A stretch of 64,000 nt of DNA from CBDDFV01 sp965227335 (GCA_965227335.1 CBDDFV010000001.1:496001-560000), one strand, 5' to 3'. Counted from the first letter of the stretch, positions 50,153 through 59,387 are shown. A program made the numbers and translations. Notes: generated by a model not told the origin, from the letters alone.

Positions 50153-51526
50153 TCAGTGATCCTCCGCGTGGAACGTGCCGTCGGCGTGGAAGTGTCCGCC
50201 CTTCTGCACCGTTCCGCTCTGCTGCGTCGCGAGCTTCAGTTCGTACGCGCCGGCGAGCACGATCTGGTCGTTCAGCGAGACGCCGCTGTTGATCGCGATC
50301 CAGCGTCCGTCGCTGACGCCGAGGTCGGCCTCGACGCGAATCGCCTTGTTCGGGTCCTTGGGGTCGCGTCGGAAGAAGACGTGGGTGAGACCGTCGCGGA
50401 CCACGGCCGCCCGGGGAATCGCGAGGGCGTATCCGCCCGTGGATTCGGCCGCGATCTCGAGGAACGCGGCCACGCCGGGTCGAATCCAGTCGCGTTGCTC
50501 GGCCGGCGTGGCGAGCAGCGTCATGGTGCGTTCTTCCGGGTGCGCCTCGAGGCCGATCGCGACCGTCGCCTCGACGCCGTCGCTGATGTCGACCCCCGGC
50601 GACATGGGCGGCACGATCCGGGCCGACGTCTGCTTCCGGATTCGGTTCAGATCCGCCTGCAGGGCGTGGGCGCGGAACCGGACCCGGTCGGGGTCGACGA
50701 CGGAGAGCACCATCGTGGAGTCCGGCGCGAACGCGCCGTCCGTGATCGCAAGCTGTTCGACCACGCCCGCCTCGTCGGCGACGACGTCGATCCAGTCGAT
50801 CGTGCGGTAGAGCGGCTCGACGATTCCGTCGTGGGCGTCCGGCGATTCAAGTTCCGACTCGTCGAGTCCGGTCGCCGCCGCCGCCCGGTGCAGGGCGTGC
50901 CGGCGTGTCCGCTCTGCGTTTGCGAGCTTCGTCTCGGCGAGAACGCGCTGGGCCCGGAGACGAGGAAGCGACGCCTCCAGTTCGTCCGCCTCGGCCTCCA
51001 GGTCCGCCCGTTTGAAGTCGGCGGCGGCGAGGGAGGCGAGCCGTTCCCGCATGATCGCGAGCTTCGTCTCGGCCTCCGCGGTCATCGCCTCCGCCACCAT
51101 GATCTCCGCCTCCGCCGACGCGATGCCCTGCTCGCCGACGATGATCTCGTGCTGCAGTTCGGGCCATTCCGGCGACTGGAATCGGAACAACAGGTCGCCC
51201 GGTTCGACCGGTTGATACTGATCGACCAGCAGTTGCACCCGTCCGGGCAGCTTTAGCCGGTACTCCCGCCGCGCCCGCGGCTGAAGTTCGAACGCCCCGG
51301 GAATGCGAATGGTGGCGTCGACGCGTCGACGCTCGACGGGGGCGAACGTCACGCCGAGATTGCGGCGCACGGTGGCGGGGATGTCGATGCGATTCGTCGG
51401 CGTGTCCGCTTCGGCCTGCTCCTCCTCGCCGCCGTCGGCGACGGGAGCGGGGGCGTCGCGTACACACGAGACGAAGGCGAGCGGAATGATCAGGGCCGTC
51501 AGGATGAAGAGGATTCGTGAAGTCAT
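50153..51526 (-). CDS. RND efflux membrane-fusion adaptor (CzcB/CusB-like lipoprotein)
   Basis: The 457-residue adaptor has a lipoprotein signal ending LAFVSC. It contains the lipoyl half-motifs around PGRVQLLVDQYQPVEPGD and WIDVVADEAGVVEQL. A long coiled-coil hairpin lies between them (about 150-240). A beta-barrel and a membrane-proximal domain follow. The last 14 residues contain three His (GHFHADGTFHAEDH), a possible metal-binding tail. The ATG overlaps the outer-membrane gene's stop by four bases. It links the RND pump to the outer-membrane channel. Confidence 0.9.
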   Translation of the reverse strand: MTSRILFILTALIIPLAFVSCVRDAPAPVADGGEEEQAEADTPTNRIDIPATVRRNLGVTFAPVERRRVDATIRIPGAFELQPRARREYRLKLPGRVQLLVDQYQPVEPGDLLFRFQSPEWPELQHEIIVGEQGIASAEAEIMVAEAMTAEAETKLAIMRERLASLAAADFKRADLEAEADELEASLPRLRAQRVLAETKLANAERTRRHALHRAAAATGLDESELESPDAHDGIVEPLYRTIDWIDVVADEAGVVEQLAITDGAFAPDSTMVLSVVDPDRVRFRAHALQADLNRIRKQTSARIVPPMSPGVDISDGVEATVAIGLEAHPEERTMTLLATPAEQRDWIRPGVAAFLEIAAESTGGYALAIPRAAVVRDGLTHVFFRRDPKDPNKAIRVEADLGVSDGRWIAINSGVSLNDQIVLAGAYELKLATQQSGTVQKGGHFHADGTFHAEDH

Positions 51527-52941
51527 GGGGTCACCTCGCCGTCAGCAGGCGGGAGTTCGGAAGCGGGGGGGACGGCGATCGGATCGGGTCCGATCAGCCA
51601 GGCGAGCGACGCGGCGGCGACGGCTTCGTCGCGCCGGACGTCGATGATCTGCAGACGCGTCGTGTGCGCACGGACGAGACTCTCGAGCAGCGAACGACCG
51701 TCGCCCTCGCCGAGTTCAAGCAGTTCGCGGGTGTCGGCGATCTGTTGGTCGACAAGCGGGGCGATGACCTCGGCCAGTCCGACGCGTTCGGCGCGTCGGG
51801 CGGCGAGTCGGGCTCGCTCGGCCGCGAGTTCGCCTACGAGACGCTCACGCGCGGTTTCGTACGCGGCGCGGGCGAGTTCACGCTCCGCCCGGGCGGTCTC
51901 GATCGCTTCGACGTTGCGGTTGAGGATCGGCACGGGCACGCCGGCGAGCAGGCCGATCTTCGACTGCCCTTCGTCGTCTTCGTAGAGCGGACCCAGGGTG
52001 AGATCCGGATACTGCTTGCGGATCTCGCGTCGGAGCGTCTGCTCGGCGACGTTGTACTCCGCCGCCAGCCGCGCCGACTCGAGGCTGCGGGCCAGGGCGG
52101 CGTCCGCGAGATCGACCTCGGCGGGCAGCTCCACGGGCGCGAGGGTCGGCCGCAGATCGAGCGGAGCGTCCGGCGCGAGGCCGAGTCGGCGGCGGATCTC
52201 GAGCGCGGCGGCGTGCGTGTCGCTGTCGAGCCGACGTCGGGTCTGGCGCTGCATCGCCAGTTCAATATGGAACAGCCCGGCTTCGGTGCGCGGGAGTTCG
52301 CCTGCGGCCCGGAGTCGATCCGCGAGCGCCGCGATCTCTTCGAGGGCGCCGATCAGACGGTCCGTCTCGTCGCGCTTGCGTCGGGCGGCGGACCAGTCGG
52401 CCCACGCCGTGCGCACGTCGCGCCGCACCCGCCATTCCGCCTCCGCCGCCCGCAGCAGCGCGGCGTCGCGCGCCGCGGAGGCCCGATCACGCTCCGCATC
52501 AAGCCGTCCCGACAGCGGAATCGTGAACGCGAGCCTCGGACCGATGATCCACGGATTCGACCCGCCGTCGGTCAGCCGCAGGATGTCGATCGAGAACTCC
52601 GGGTCCGCCCAGCGGCCGGCGTGCTCCGCTCCCGCGGCGGCGACGCCGGCCCGCAGTCGGGCGAGCCGCAGGTCTGGGTTGTAGACGAGCGCCACGATCT
52701 CGGCGTCGGCCCGATCGACGCCGTCGGCGACATCGAATGTGCGCGCATCGGGATCTTCTTCGGCGAGTCGGCGCGCGAACGCCGCGATGTCTTCATCATT
52801 GGCGGTCCGGGCGAGCCACGCGGCTCGATGCCCGTCCGGGTCAAGCGGACGGGGCTCCCACGTCTGGCAGCCGGCCAGCGTGACGCTGAACAGCGTCAAC
52901 GCCGAGGCGGCGCGAATCTTCGGGTAATGCAATAGAACCAT
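51523..52941 (-). CDS. Outer-membrane efflux protein (TolC/CzcC-like)
   Basis: The 472-residue protein is a TolC-type channel subunit with a lipoprotein signal ending VTLAGC. It has two repeats of the helical OEP domain. The first includes YNPDLRLARLRAGVAAAGAEH cut by a turn, the second EYNVAEQTLRREIRKQYPDL. The Pro-containing IPLSGRLDAERDR and VPVPILNRNVEAIETAR segments of each repeat are also present. The ATG at 52941 is chosen over a GTG at 52947. It is followed by the adaptor gene with a four-base overlap and preceded by the His-rich secreted protein. Confidence 0.9.
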   Translation of the reverse strand: MVLLHYPKIRAASALTLFSVTLAGCQTWEPRPLDPDGHRAAWLARTANDEDIAAFARRLAEEDPDARTFDVADGVDRADAEIVALVYNPDLRLARLRAGVAAAGAEHAGRWADPEFSIDILRLTDGGSNPWIIGPRLAFTIPLSGRLDAERDRASAARDAALLRAAEAEWRVRRDVRTAWADWSAARRKRDETDRLIGALEEIAALADRLRAAGELPRTEAGLFHIELAMQRQTRRRLDSDTHAAALEIRRRLGLAPDAPLDLRPTLAPVELPAEVDLADAALARSLESARLAAEYNVAEQTLRREIRKQYPDLTLGPLYEDDEGQSKIGLLAGVPVPILNRNVEAIETARAERELARAAYETARERLVGELAAERARLAARRAERVGLAEVIAPLVDQQIADTRELLELGEGDGRSLLESLVRAHTTRLQIIDVRRDEAVAAASLAWLIGPDPIAVPPASELPPADGEVTP

Positions 52942-53018
52942 CTCCACACGACCGGCGCGCCGCGATCAGCGGGCGCAGCGAGGGTCCAGCGTCGAAACGC
53001 ACGCGAGGGACGCGCGAT

Positions 53019-53486
53019 TTACAGCCGGAGCACGATGGTCGTGACGGGGAGAGGGTCGCCGGAATGGAGGCGTCCGCCCGGCGGCGGCTTGCCCCGAGCC
53101 GCGGCCCGCCAGTCGGAGACGGCGGGAATGACCACGGGAGTCGTGGTCGTCAGCGGCGGCGCTGCGATGACGATCCGGGAGGGGGCGGTCCACTGCGTCG
53201 AGGGCGTGTCGGGACACGACTCGAGAATGCAGTGATCGTGATCCGGATCGTTCTCGTCGTGAGATTCTCCCGGATGGTGCGTATGCGGATGCGCATGCAC
53301 GAGATCGCCGTGCCGATGCACATGGTCATGATCGTGGTGATGATGACCGTGGGCGTGCGCGCCATCCGGGTGCAGCGGGTCGGGATCGGTGCAATGCCCA
53401 TGTGAATGTCCGAGCCCGGGGCGCACGCTGCCCGCCGCGACGGCGAGCGCAAGAACCAGCATCGGGATGAGCGATCGCGCGTTCAC
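53019..53486 (-). CDS. His-rich secreted protein at the head of the efflux operon
   Basis: The 155-residue protein has a signal peptide at about 1-27 (NARSLIPMLVLALAVAAG). A His-rich region follows (about 27-85: HAHGHHHHDHDHVHRHGD and HAHPHTHHPGES), and then a Pro/Thr-rich end. The start is GTG at 53486. A TATACT -10-like box lies only about 8 bases before it, so its mRNA may be nearly leaderless. It lies 77 bases before the outer-membrane gene, and together they form a likely operon. The His clusters suggest periplasmic metal binding, mirrored by the lipoprotein at the other end of the operon. Confidence 0.7.
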   Translation of the reverse strand: MNARSLIPMLVLALAVAAGSVRPGLGHSHGHCTDPDPLHPDGAHAHGHHHHDHDHVHRHGDLVHAHPHTHHPGESHDENDPDHDHCILESCPDTPSTQWTAPSRIVIAAPPLTTTTPVVIPAVSDWRAAARGKPPPGGRLHSGDPLPVTTIVLRL

Positions 53487-53529
53487 GGGCACAAGTATAG
53501 TCGGTCCGGGCCGGGCTCGACGCCACGGA

Positions 53530-54114
53530 TCATGGGACGAGCCGGTCGAGATGATCGGGCCGGTCAATATCGAGACGGGCCGGCGGGTGTTCGAGGGTGC
53601 GGACCCGCGGGTCGGCAGGGTCGATAATCGAGCGGGCCCCGACGTCGCCGGACAGGTCGGCGAGACGATCGAACCACGACGCCGCGAAGCACGCCGGGGC
53701 CCCCGCGGCGTCGCCGTGACGGGTGGCGGCGATGTCCGCGTCGCCGCGCCGGACCAGATCGGTCAGACGCCGGAGATGATCGGGATCGACGTGGGGCAGG
53801 TCGCACGGCGTCAGGAGCACCGACTCGGGCGTCGGATCCAGGCCCGCAAGCCGCCGGACGCCCGCCGCGACGCTCGTTCCCTGGCCGTCCGTCCAGCGTT
53901 CGTTCACGACCGGCTGCGCGCCGGCCGCCTCGACGAGCGGTCCGATCTGCGCGGCATGCGCGCCGACCACCACGAGGATCGTGTCGACCCCGGCGGCGCG
54001 AACACGATCGATCGCGTGTTCGACGAGCGTGCGTCCGCGGTGATCCAGCAACTGCTTCGGCTGACCGAGACGGCGGGAGCCGCCCGCGGCGAGGACGACG
54101 GCGGCGACCGTCAT
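53530..54114 (-). CDS. MocA-like molybdenum cofactor nucleotidyltransferase
   Basis: The 194-residue protein has the MobA/MocA nucleotidyltransferase fold: VVLAAGGSRRLGQPKQLLDH (signature GGxSxRxGxxK-type), CDLPHVDPDHL for the metal and a GDVGARSII segment. MocA transfers CMP to molybdopterin for xanthine dehydrogenase-family enzymes. MobA uses GMP. Its place at the end of the hydroxylase operon favours cytidylyl transfer. The ATG overlaps the XdhC stop by four bases. Confidence 0.85.
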   Translation of the reverse strand: MTVAAVVLAAGGSRRLGQPKQLLDHRGRTLVEHAIDRVRAAGVDTILVVVGAHAAQIGPLVEAAGAQPVVNERWTDGQGTSVAAGVRRLAGLDPTPESVLLTPCDLPHVDPDHLRRLTDLVRRGDADIAATRHGDAAGAPACFAASWFDRLADLSGDVGARSIIDPADPRVRTLEHPPARLDIDRPDHLDRLVP

Positions 54115-55250
54115 GCGGTCGCGGCGACGCGCAGCACGGCGGCGTCGAGCACGACGTGCGCGGCGGGTTCGTGGATCGGCGCCTGTCGCTCGTGCAGTCG
54201 TCCGCCGTCGCGCCGGTTGCGCACGGCGACGATCTCGCTGAGAATCGCGAGCGCGACCTCGGCCGGATTCGAGGCGCCGAGATCGAGACCGACCGGGGTG
54301 TGGAGTCGATCGAGGAGGTCGTCGTCGGGCAGGCGGTCGGCGGCGGCGAGCAGACGGAGCAGCCGCGCGGCCCGCGTCTTCGGGCCGAGCAGGCCGACGT
54401 AGTCGACGGGCTGGCCGCGCAGGGCGCCGAGGATCGCGGCGTCGTGGTCGAGGTCGTGGGTCATGATGATCGCCGCCGTCGGTCGGACCCCGAAGTCGTG
54501 TGCCGCGCCCGGTCGTGCGCAGGCGCGGGTGCGGGCGTCGGGGAACCGTTCTCGTGCGATCTGTTCGGGACGATGATCGACCACCGCGACATCCCACCCG
54601 AGTTCGGCGGCCATGGCGCAGAGCGGTCGGGCGTCGTCGCCCGCCCCGAAGATCCACAGGGCGAGGGGCGGTTCGAGTCGTTCAAGCAGCAGCCGGCGGG
54701 AGACGTCGCCGTCGACAAGTTCGACGCCGATCGCGCGGGCGTGCGGCCGGGCGTCGACAGCCGCGTCGGCGACGCGGTCGAACGGAACACCGGCGATGTC
54801 GTCGCCGGCTGCGAAACGTGCGCCAGGTGGTTCGTTTGTATCGGGCGCGTGGTACAGCGTGGCGACATGGCGGGGCTGTTCCGCGTCGAGGACGGCGCGA
54901 ATCGGCTGCATGGGGCACTGGTCGCCGCCGGTGACGCGTTCGACGAGGACGTGGATGACGCCGCGACAGCCGAGGTTGTAGCGTCGGTGCAGCGTGGGTG
55001 TTTCGTCGCGGGTGTCGAAGGCGACGACGGCGGGTCCGTCGCGGGTGAGTTCGGGGGCGGCGCGTCGGAGGTCGCGTTCGAGGCATCCGCCGCTGATCGA
55101 TCCGATGGATTGATCGCCGGGGAGGATGAGCATGCGGGCGCCGGGTCGTCGGTAGGCGGAGCCGGCGACATCGACGACGGTGGCGAGGAACGCCGCGCCG
55201 GTCGTGCGATCGACGGCGTCGACCATGCGTCGGAATTCGGCGCGGGTCAT
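54111..55250 (-). CDS. XdhC/CoxI family molybdenum cofactor insertion protein
   Basis: XdhC-type proteins bind the molybdenum cofactor, help add its terminal sulfur and deliver it to the hydroxylase. The 379-residue protein has the N-terminal XdhC/CoxI domain (TVVDVAGSAYRRPGARML, then SIGSISGGCLERDL). It also has the C-terminal Rossmann-like domain (LWIFGAGDDARPLCAMAA, then GLLGPKTRAARLL). The ATG at 55250 lies directly after the large-subunit stop. A GTG two codons earlier would overlap it. It is the fourth gene of the operon. Confidence 0.92.
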   Translation of the reverse strand: MTRAEFRRMVDAVDRTTGAAFLATVVDVAGSAYRRPGARMLILPGDQSIGSISGGCLERDLRRAAPELTRDGPAVVAFDTRDETPTLHRRYNLGCRGVIHVLVERVTGGDQCPMQPIRAVLDAEQPRHVATLYHAPDTNEPPGARFAAGDDIAGVPFDRVADAAVDARPHARAIGVELVDGDVSRRLLLERLEPPLALWIFGAGDDARPLCAMAAELGWDVAVVDHRPEQIARERFPDARTRACARPGAAHDFGVRPTAAIIMTHDLDHDAAILGALRGQPVDYVGLLGPKTRAARLLRLLAAADRLPDDDLLDRLHTPVGLDLGASNPAEVALAILSEIVAVRNRRDGGRLHERQAPIHEPAAHVVLDAAVLRVAATA

Positions 55251-55252
55251 GC

Positions 55253-57478
55253 TCACGCGAGCTGGTCTCCGATCGGGAGTCGTCGGATGCGTACGCCGCA
55301 CGCGTCGGCGACGGCGCTGCACACGGCGGACGCGACGCCGGGCACTGCGACTTCGCCGATGCCGCCCATCGAGTCGGTGGAGTCGACGATATGGGCTTCG
55401 ACGGGCGGCGCCTCGTTCATGCGGACGCAGTTGAAGTCATGGAAGTTGGATTGATCGACGCGTCCGTTGGAGAAGGTGATTTCGGAGCCGAGGACGGCGG
55501 AGAGGGCGAAGATCGTGCCGCCTTCGAGTTGGGCGCGGACCTGATCGGGGTTGACGACGGGGCCGCAGTCGACGCTGCAGACGATGCGGTGGATCTTCGG
55601 GCGTCCGTTCTCGACGGAGGCTTCGACGACGTGTCCGACGAAGCTCTGGAAGGACTCGTGCACGGAGATGCCCCGCCCGACGCCGGGCGGCAGGTCGCGG
55701 GTCCACCAGCCCGCCTTTTCGGCGACGTGGTCAAGCACGCGGAGATGGCGCGGGTGGTCCTTGATGAGGACACGCCGGTATTCGTAGGGATCGCGTCCGA
55801 GGGCGGCGGCGCACTCGTCGATGAAGCTCTCCTTGGCGAACGCGGTGTTGGAATGACCGACGGAGCGCCACCAGAGGACGGGGACTTCGAGGTCGATGGT
55901 GGTGAGTTCAACCGCGCGGTTGGGGATGTCGTACGGTTGTTCCGCGGCGCCTTCGATGGTGGTCGTGTCAACGCCGTTCTGGATGAGCATGGCGGCGAAG
56001 GGAGTGCCGCTGATGACGGATTGTCCGACGATGTGATGTCGCCACGCAGTGAGTTCGCCGTCCTTGAAACCGGCCTGCATGGCGTTGACGTACATGGGGC
56101 GGTAGTAGCCGCCGCGAATGTCGTCTTCGCGCGACCAGACGGTCTGGACGGGTCGGCCGAGGTGTCGGGCGGCGAGGGCGACGTCGACCGCTTCGACGGT
56201 CCAGTCGCTGGCGGGGTTGGCGCGTCGGCCGAAGCCGCCGCCGAGGTAGGAGTTCTCGAGGTTGACCTTCTCGGGGCCGACGCCGAGCCGTCGCGCGGCG
56301 GCCATGTGGTCGATGCCCATGAACTGGGAGCCGGTGATGATGTCCGCCCCGCCGTCCGGGCGGAGGGTGACGATGCAGTTGAGCGGCTCCATCGGAGCGT
56401 GGGCCTGGAAGGGGACTTCGTAGGTCGCCTCGATGACCTGGTCGGCGTCGGCGAGCGCGCCGTCGACGTCGCCGTGTTTCTCGGCCCGGACGCCGCGCTG
56501 TTGCGCACGGATGCGGTAGTCGGCGAGGAGTCGTTCGGAGTTGAGGGCGGCGGCGGGTCCGGGGGCCCAGTCGAGTCGGAGCGCTTCCCGGGCCTTGAAG
56601 GCGGCCCAGAAGCCGTCGGCGATCACGGCGACGCCGGAGGGAATCTGCACGACGTCGCGCACGCCGGGCATCGTGCGGGCGTCGGCGTCGTCATAGCTGC
56701 GGAGGCTTCCGCCGAAGTAGGGCGACCGGGCGACGAGGGCGGTGAGGCAGTTCTTCGGGCGCCGGTCGAGGGCGAAGAGCGCGGCGCCGCGCGTCTTCGA
56801 TTCCGAATCCACGCGTCGCGTCGGCTTGCCGATCTGCGTCCATTGTTCGGCGGTCTTGAGCTTGACGTCGGCGGGATTCGGAACATCCGCCGCGTCGTTG
56901 ACGAGTTCACGATAGGCGAGCGCGGCGCCGCCGTTGCGTCGGCGGACTTCGCCGCTGGCGGCGACACAGTCGGCGGGGGTGACGCGCCATCGTTTCGCGG
57001 CGGCGGCGACGAGCATTTCGCGGGCGGTCGCGCCGGCCTGGCGCATCTGCTGGAAGGACGACCAGGTGCTCGTGCTGCCGCCGGTGCCCTGGAGTCCCCA
57101 CGCGGAGTGGGCGTAGGCGGGGTTGGCGGGGGCGGGGACGACGGTCACATCGGCGACGTCGACTTCGAGTTCTTCGCAGAGGGCGATGGCGAGTCCGGTG
57201 TGGATGCCCTGTCCCATCTCGTCGTGCTTGGCGTAGATGGTGATCGAGCCGTCGACGCCGAGGCGGAGGAAGGCGTTGGGCTGGAACTCGGGGGGGAGGG
57301 CGTCTTCGCCGCTGACCGCGAGTGCTCTGGCCCCGGGGACGGCGGAGACGGCGAGGACGAGTCCGCCGCCGGCGAGGATGGAGGTGACGAGGAACTCACG
57401 TCGGGACGCCCCGGGGGCGGTCTCGTCGGGAGCGAGGTCGACGCCGCGCCGGGTGAGAAATCGTTCGGCGAAGTTCAT
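55253..57478 (-). CDS. Molybdopterin-binding large subunit of an aldehyde/isoquinoline-type hydroxylase
   Basis: The 741-residue protein has a Tat signal (SRREFLVTSILAGGGLVLAV) and two xanthine-dehydrogenase molybdopterin domains. Conserved parts include GQGIHTGLAIALCEELEV, QGTGGSTSTWSSFQQMR, AHAPMEPLNCIV, LGGGFGRRANP and, near the end, the GGIGEVAVPGVASAV region with the catalytic Glu. The separate 2Fe-2S gene, the absence of an FAD subunit and a neighbouring diheme cytochrome match the membrane-side aldehyde dehydrogenase/isoquinoline oxidoreductase (IorAB) branch. The natural substrate is unknown. It overlaps the small-subunit gene by four bases. Confidence 0.92.
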   Translation of the reverse strand: MNFAERFLTRRGVDLAPDETAPGASRREFLVTSILAGGGLVLAVSAVPGARALAVSGEDALPPEFQPNAFLRLGVDGSITIYAKHDEMGQGIHTGLAIALCEELEVDVADVTVVPAPANPAYAHSAWGLQGTGGSTSTWSSFQQMRQAGATAREMLVAAAAKRWRVTPADCVAASGEVRRRNGGAALAYRELVNDAADVPNPADVKLKTAEQWTQIGKPTRRVDSESKTRGAALFALDRRPKNCLTALVARSPYFGGSLRSYDDADARTMPGVRDVVQIPSGVAVIADGFWAAFKAREALRLDWAPGPAAALNSERLLADYRIRAQQRGVRAEKHGDVDGALADADQVIEATYEVPFQAHAPMEPLNCIVTLRPDGGADIITGSQFMGIDHMAAARRLGVGPEKVNLENSYLGGGFGRRANPASDWTVEAVDVALAARHLGRPVQTVWSREDDIRGGYYRPMYVNAMQAGFKDGELTAWRHHIVGQSVISGTPFAAMLIQNGVDTTTIEGAAEQPYDIPNRAVELTTIDLEVPVLWWRSVGHSNTAFAKESFIDECAAALGRDPYEYRRVLIKDHPRHLRVLDHVAEKAGWWTRDLPPGVGRGISVHESFQSFVGHVVEASVENGRPKIHRIVCSVDCGPVVNPDQVRAQLEGGTIFALSAVLGSEITFSNGRVDQSNFHDFNCVRMNEAPPVEAHIVDSTDSMGGIGEVAVPGVASAVCSAVADACGVRIRRLPIGDQLA

Positions 57479-57948
57479 GATCGATTCTCCCGCAGGGTCT
57501 GGGCGGCGGTCTTGATGGCGGCGCGGATGCGGGGGTAGGTTCCGCAGCGGCAGAGGTTCCCGCTCATCGCCGCGTCGATGTCGTCATCGGAGGGGTTGTC
57601 GACATGGGCGAGGAGGGCGGCGGCGGACATGCACTGGCCGGGCTGGCACCAGCCGCACTGGACGACGTCGTGTTTGATCCACGCGTCGATGACGGCTTTT
57701 CCGATGTCGTCGCCGTCAAGTCCCTCGATGGTGTCGACATCGTGTCCGTCGACGTATTCGACGGGGCAGGCGCAGGCGCGGACGGTCTTGCCGTCGACGT
57801 GCACGGTGCAGGCGCCGCACATCGCGGCTCCGCAGCCGAATTTCGTTCCGCAGTGATCGAGTTGTTCGCGCAGGACCCAGAGGAGGGGGGTGTCGGGTTC
57901 GGCGTCGACGGTCTGGGGACGGCCGTTGAGTCTGAATTCAACTTGCAT
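57475..57948 (-). CDS. [2Fe-2S] small subunit of the molybdenum hydroxylase
   Basis: The 157-residue protein carries the two clusters of this subunit type. The plant-ferredoxin-like site is KFGCGAAMCGACTVHVDGK plus an upstream Cys (HCGTKFGCG). The helical site is VVQCGWCQPGQCM and GNLCRCGTYPRI. It passes electrons from the molybdenum centre to a cytochrome. Length matches IorA-type subunits. There is no signal of its own. It would be co-exported with the Tat-signalled large subunit, whose start it overlaps by four bases. Confidence 0.94.
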   Translation of the reverse strand: MQVEFRLNGRPQTVDAEPDTPLLWVLREQLDHCGTKFGCGAAMCGACTVHVDGKTVRACACPVEYVDGHDVDTIEGLDGDDIGKAVIDAWIKHDVVQCGWCQPGQCMSAAALLAHVDNPSDDDIDAAMSGNLCRCGTYPRIRAAIKTAAQTLRENRS

Positions 57949-57957
57949 GACGGGGCC

Positions 57958-58575
57958 TCAGTAGGAGCTGGCGCCGCGCGGCGGGGAGGCCGCGCCGTTC
58001 TCGATCCAGGTCTTGAATGCTTCGACGAACTCGGCGTGGGGGACGGGTACGGGCGTGCGTTCCGGTCCGGGGTCCCAGCCCCAGAGGACGAGCGGGTCCT
58101 TCTCCACGTGGTGGACCAGGTCGGCGAGCGACTTGTCGCCGTTGCGAGTGCGGTCCTTGAGTTGTTCGGCGAGGCCGTGATCGTCGAGGTTTTCCCAGGC
58201 CATGGACCGCGGGGCGAGACGCCAGTGCGGGGCGCCGGGCACGCCGACGAGCGGCTGGTTCGTCTTCTGGTGGCAGGCGGAGCACTGGAGCGCGGCGACG
58301 CCGCGGCCGTCGGGCCCGCGTCGGACGTTCATCGCGTGCAGTTCGCGCTGGTCGCCGATGCGGGGCACGTCGCCGCTCGGGTGGCAGTTCAGACAGCGCG
58401 GGTGACGGAGCACCTGGGCCACGGTCTTGAATGCGGCGATCGAGCGTACGCGGGGAGTCTGGTTCGCGTTGTCGACGCGCGGCTGGACGCGCGACGACGT
58501 CGCGGCCCAGGCCGTGGTGATCGCCGCCATCCCGCCAGCGGCGAGCAGCGCGGCGACGGCCGTTCGTTTGTTCAT
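57958..58575 (-). CDS. Diheme c-type cytochrome of the hydroxylase operon
   Basis: The 205-residue protein has a signal peptide (1-24, ending TAWAA) and two CxxCH haem sites, C61-C64-H65 and C98-C101-H102. It lies nine bases before the 2Fe-2S gene and is the first gene of the operon. By position it is the electron acceptor that passes electrons from the hydroxylase to the respiratory chain, replacing the FAD subunit of xanthine dehydrogenase. The haem ligands other than His are not identified. Confidence 0.85.
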   Translation of the reverse strand: MNKRTAVAALLAAGGMAAITTAWAATSSRVQPRVDNANQTPRVRSIAAFKTVAQVLRHPRCLNCHPSGDVPRIGDQRELHAMNVRRGPDGRGVAALQCSACHQKTNQPLVGVPGAPHWRLAPRSMAWENLDDHGLAEQLKDRTRNGDKSLADLVHHVEKDPLVLWGWDPGPERTPVPVPHAEFVEAFKTWIENGAASPPRGASSY

Positions 58576-58696
58576 GGGTGCGCCCTTCAGCAGTCGGCGT
58601 CACAAGTCATGTGACGCAGCGGGCGCGAGTGTACCACGGCCTGACGCTGGCGCGGGGGACCTGTTCGGGGGAGGACGAGTCGGAACGTCGACCGAT

Positions 58697-59227
58697 TCAG
58701 TGATTGTGGTCAAGCTCGTCGAGGCTGACCGGAGATTGCTTTCGAAGTTGGGCGATCGTCTTCAGGGTCTTCGCAGAGGGGTTGTAGAGTTGCACGAGGG
58801 CGTCGGTGACATCGACGGCTTCGACGTCGGGGGCGATGTAATCACAGGCCCGGGCGATGGCGACGACGTCCGCGGCGCGAGCGACCTCCGGCAGTTGCTT
58901 CTTCACGTGGCCGAGCAGATCAGTCACGGGGACGGTCGCGAAGCCCTGGCGGTGAAGCTGGCGTTGGTGACGTTCGCCCCACGCTTCGAGTTCACGAACA
59001 CGTCGGTCGTCGCCGGCGGCGCGGGCGTCTTCGTATTCGCGCATGCGGTCGCCGACCGGATTGAAGGACGACGCGGCGTAGGCGACGGCGATGGCGCGGC
59101 TGTCGTAGACGCCGATCCGCACGTCGGCCGACCCCGCGTCGGTGTCGGGGGTCGCCGGTTGCGCGAGGGCGAAGAAGGACGTCAGCAGCAGAAGGGCGAG
59201 CAGGGCGAACGAAATGCGGCGCAGCAT
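58697..59227 (-). CDS. Small exported protein of unknown function
   Basis: The 176-residue protein has a clear signal peptide (MLRRISFALLALLLLTSFFA, then LAQP) and a mostly helical, charged mature part. It begins VRIGVYDSRAIAVAYAASS and ends DELDHNH. The opening strand of the mature protein is reminiscent of Skp/OmpH-like proteins, but the rest does not match clearly. GGAGGAAG lies 6 bases before the ATG at 59227. The frame upstream of it is low-complexity. Confidence 0.65.
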   Translation of the reverse strand: MLRRISFALLALLLLTSFFALAQPATPDTDAGSADVRIGVYDSRAIAVAYAASSFNPVGDRMREYEDARAAGDDRRVRELEAWGERHQRQLHRQGFATVPVTDLLGHVKKQLPEVARAADVVAIARACDYIAPDVEAVDVTDALVQLYNPSAKTLKTIAQLRKQSPVSLDELDHNH

Positions 59228-59387
59228 GGCGGCTTCCTCCGTCTCGTGAGGGTGAGCGATTCTGACTCCTCTATTAGACGGAAACGGCGCCGGAATGTTC
59301 AGGGGGATTCCGCCCCGTTCGCTCCGGGTCGTCGCGCCGTTTGACCTGTTGTCGGCCGAGGCGGCGCATCGCTTGGCGGACGAGGGG

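Noticed and set aside
48623..51256. 877-codon plus-strand frame opposite the efflux pump and adaptor
   Set aside because: Composition is Arg/Val/Asp/His-rich shadow sequence. The RND pump and adaptor on the minus strand show full family motifs.
55391..57538. 715-codon plus-strand frame opposite the hydroxylase large subunit
   Set aside because: It is a Gly/Val/Asp-rich shadow without motifs, while the minus strand encodes an intact molybdenum hydroxylase with Tat signal.
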